From positions 1 to 25,745 of the forward strand of contig JBILJV010000030.1 in assembly GCA_044377005.1 (NCBI GenBank): a DNA stretch of 25,745 bases. The letters run 5' to 3'. Below are positions 23,871 through 25,745 of the stretch, one piece after another (the first letter of the stretch is position 1; every line of letters begins with the position of its first letter). The notes under the pieces were generated by a model. That model was not told the origin of the DNA, ran no database searches, and saw nothing but the letters and a program-made list of their open reading frames with translations. Made by a program: the position numbers and the translations under genes. This DNA comes from JABMMZ01 sp044377005. GTDB lineage: Bacteria; Bacteroidota; Bacteroidia; NS11-12g; UBA955.

Positions 23871-24929
23871 ATGACAAAAGTACACAATTTTTCGGCAGGT
23901 CCATCTATTCTTCCACAAGAAGCAATTCAAGCATGTGTTGAAGGGATTCAAAATTTTTCAGGCACTGGATTATCACTACTCGAGGTTTCACATAGAGGTA
24001 AGGAATTTGTTCGTGTTGTTGAGGAAACTCAATCAATAATTAAAGAGTTAATGGATATTCCTGAAGGATATGAAATTTTGTTTTTAGGTGGTGGTGCTAG
24101 CATGCAATTTTTAATGGTTGCTTACAACTTATTAGAAAACAAAGGTGCTTATTTGAAAACAGGAGTTTGGGCTGCAAATGCAATTAAAGAAGCTAAATTA
24201 TTTGGAACGGTAGATGTTGTAGCGAGTTCAGAAGAAGCAAATTACAATTACATTCCCAAAAATTATGTTATACCTACAGATGCTGATTATTTTCATTGTA
24301 CCAGTAACAATACCATCTATGGTTCACAAATGCAATCATTCCCAGAAAGTCCTGTACCGATGGTGTGTGATATGAGTTCAGACATATTGAGCCGTCCGGT
24401 TGATGTATCTAAATTTGCATTGATATATGCTGGTGCTCAAAAAAACATGGGACCTGCAGGAGTAACAGTCGTGATTGTAAAAAAAGATATTTTAGGAAAA
24501 GTAACCCGACAAATTCCAAGTATGATGAATTATGCGGTTCATATTAAATCAGAAACCATGTTCAATACACCTCCAGTATTTCCAATTTTTGCAATGTTGC
24601 AAAATTTAAAATGGGTTAAAAAAGTAGGCGGAGTTGCTGAAATGCAAAGAAGAGCTGAAGAAAGAGCCAACTTATTGTATAACGAAATTGATCAAAATCC
24701 TTTGTTTGTTGGTACTGTTGCTGTTGAGGATCGTTCAAAAATGAATGTTTGTTTCTTATTAAATGATACAACTTTGGAAGAAAAGTTTAATGCAGCTTGG
24801 AAAGCCGCTGGTATTTCTGGTATAGTAGGTCATCGTTCAGTGGGTGGCTATAGAGCTAGTATGTACAATGCACTTCCTATGGAAAGTGTTGAAGCTTTGG
24901 TTAACGTAATGAGAACATTTAATGCATAA
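23871..24929 (+). CDS. serC: Phosphoserine aminotransferase
   Basis: 352 residues. A PLP fold-type I (class V) transaminase converting 3-phosphohydroxypyruvate and glutamate to O-phosphoserine and 2-oxoglutarate, and also used in pyridoxine synthesis in some bacteria. The N-terminus NFSAGPSILP (6-15), SLLEVSHRGKEF (35-46), GGGASMQF (73-80), the Asp region CDMSSDILSRP (166-176) and the PLP lysine K191 in IYAGAQKNMGPAG are all SerC hallmarks; the C-terminal GHRSVGGYRASMYNALP carries the phosphate-binding residues. Length is normal. serA follows after 4 nt, so the two steps that make phosphoserine are co-transcribed. Start is the only sensible ATG, following a -33/-7 promoter pair. Confidence 0.97.
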   Translation: MTKVHNFSAGPSILPQEAIQACVEGIQNFSGTGLSLLEVSHRGKEFVRVVEETQSIIKELMDIPEGYEILFLGGGASMQFLMVAYNLLENKGAYLKTGVWAANAIKEAKLFGTVDVVASSEEANYNYIPKNYVIPTDADYFHCTSNNTIYGSQMQSFPESPVPMVCDMSSDILSRPVDVSKFALIYAGAQKNMGPAGVTVVIVKKDILGKVTRQIPSMMNYAVHIKSETMFNTPPVFPIFAMLQNLKWVKKVGGVAEMQRRAEERANLLYNEIDQNPLFVGTVAVEDRSKMNVCFLLNDTTLEEKFNAAWKAAGISGIVGHRSVGGYRASMYNALPMESVEALVNVMRTFNA

Positions 24930-24933
24930 ATTA

Positions 24934-25745
24934 ATGAGAATATTAGCAAATGATGGTATCGATCAGTCGGCCAAAATTTTATTAGAAAGCAAAGGTTTTT
25001 TTGTTGAAACCAATAAAATTGCCCAAGAGGATTTGGCATCACGTATCAGTGAGTTTGATGTTCTTTTGGTTAGAAGTGCGACTAAAGTAACAGCCTCAAT
25101 CATTGAAGCTGGTATTCCCAATTTGAAATTGGTTGGAAGAGCAGGAGTTGGACTAGATAATGTTGATTTGGTAAGTGCAAAAGCAAACAATGTTGCAGTG
25201 GTGAATACGCCTGCTGCAAGTAGTACAAGTGTTGCTGAATTGGTATTTGCTCACTTGTTTTCAATTTGTCGTTTATTGCAAATTACCAATAGAGAAATGC
25301 CTGAAAATGGAATGTCTCAATTTAACGAACTAAAAAAGACAGCTTCAAAGGGAACAGAATTAAAAGGTAAAACTTTGGGATTAATTGGATTTGGTAGAAT
25401 TGGAAGAGAAACTGCCCGTATCGCATTCGGTTTAGGAATGAATGTTTTGGCATACGATCCAATGATTGAAGAACACGATGTAGAAATTACATTCCATCCC
25501 GATACACAGATTCCTAGTATTAAAAAATCTGTAAAAACAATTTCAAAAGAAGATGTTTTAAAACAGTCTGACTTTGTTAGTTTGCATATTCCTGGTGGTC
25601 AAGGTTATGTCATTGATGAAAATGAGTTATCTATGATGAAAAAAGGAGCAGGACTTATCAACTGCGCAAGAGGAGGAACTGTTTCAGAAAAAGCGTTAAT
25701 TGCTGCTTTAGAAAGCGGACATTTGGCTTATGCAGGTACTGGTGT
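24934..25745 (+). CDS. serA: D-3-phosphoglycerate dehydrogenase, 5' part (cut by window end)
   Basis: 270 codons plus 2 bases are present with no stop, so the 3' end is outside the window. The N-terminal half of a D-2-hydroxyacid dehydrogenase: MRILANDGIDQSAKILLE, LLVRSATKVTA (44-54), GRAGVGLDNVD (68-78), NTPAASSTSVAEL (91-103), then the NAD Rossmann motif GFGRIG (152-157), and CARGGTVSEKAL with the catalytic Arg (R246). It oxidises 3-phosphoglycerate with NAD to 3-phosphohydroxypyruvate, the substrate of SerC. The start is 4 nt after the serC stop, so both genes form one unit. A long loop after the Rossmann motif (HDVEITFHPDTQIPSIKKSV, about 181-200) is somewhat extended. Whether it carries an ACT regulatory domain cannot be seen. 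Confidence 0.94.
   Translation, partial: MRILANDGIDQSAKILLESKGFFVETNKIAQEDLASRISEFDVLLVRSATKVTASIIEAGIPNLKLVGRAGVGLDNVDLVSAKANNVAVVNTPAASSTSVAELVFAHLFSICRLLQITNREMPENGMSQFNELKKTASKGTELKGKTLGLIGFGRIGRETARIAFGLGMNVLAYDPMIEEHDVEITFHPDTQIPSIKKSVKTISKEDVLKQSDFVSLHIPGGQGYVIDENELSMMKKGAGLINCARGGTVSEKALIAALESGHLAYAGTG

Noticed and set aside
24848..25190. Leftward frames opposite the serC/serA junction
   Set aside because: They lie opposite two clear genes whose motifs continue through the region; serA is open to the window end.
1..25745. Mobile element, CRISPR array, toxin-antitoxin, phage-defence island or tRNA
   Set aside because: I found no transposase, integrase, regularly spaced repeats, tRNA-like cloverleaf or nuclease/helicase cassette; the genes are core metabolism, translation and envelope functions.
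24934..25745. serA as a frameshifted or missing gene
   Set aside because: The translated sequence is continuous and shows all N-terminal dehydrogenase motifs; it is merely cut by the window end.

Overview
The window is an AT-rich, gene-dense chromosomal segment from a member of the Bacteroidota. The evidence is a PorQ-type type IX secretion protein, a TonB-dependent receptor paired with a DUF4249 lipoprotein, a Bacteroidota-style TamB beside tsaD, kdp-type BBP2 porin and DUF4118 kinase genes, and repeated TAnnTTTG promoter -7 boxes with almost no Shine-Dalgarno signals. I see no rRNA, tRNA, CRISPR array, transposase, integrase or phage gene. Gene content and compactness look like ordinary core genome rather than an island. 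I cannot place it below phylum.

Layout from left to right. (1) 1-3658: the 3' end of a bile-acid/sodium symporter-family gene (+), converging on a leftward block of sensor kinase, KdpE-like regulator and outer-membrane porin. These resemble kdp (potassium) locus parts, but no kdpFABC genes are in the window. (2) 3806-8011: valS and a small helical HEAT-like protein (+), converging on tsaD (-). (3) 8052-12461: a 1469-residue TamB-like protein (+), divergent from tsaD and meeting a leftward transporter operon tail to tail. (4) 12458-14540 (-): an NSS-family sodium/amino-acid symporter followed by two tiny membrane-protein genes, a MetS-like subunit (44 aa) and an unrecognised 51-aa protein. (5) 14699-20881 (-): TonB receptor, DUF4249 lipoprotein, PorQ and a murein L,D-transpeptidase, all envelope genes. 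(6) 20979-22412 (+): a secreted glucosaminidase-like protein with a TTG start, then a GT2 glycosyltransferase. (7) 22416-23821 (-): a small outer-membrane barrel and a class III-like PPK2 polyphosphate kinase. (8) 23871-25745 (+): serC and the 5' part of serA, the first two steps' worth of the phosphorylated serine pathway.

Overall themes are envelope biogenesis (TamB, PorQ, L,D-transpeptidase, glucosaminidase, TonB receptor, porins), translation fidelity (ValS, TsaD) and core metabolism (SerC/SerA, PPK2). Intergenic space is minimal: convergent stops overlap (tamB/51-aa gene) or lie 3-9 nt apart. Several promoters sit so close to the start codon that mRNAs would have very short or no 5' leaders.

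I found no convincing wholly new multi-gene system. The best leads are the extra 51-aa membrane protein in the NSS-MetS operon together with a roughly 95-residue insertion in the transporter, the kinase-regulator-porin unit without kdp pump genes, and a perfect 10-bp inverted repeat straddling the valS promoter.
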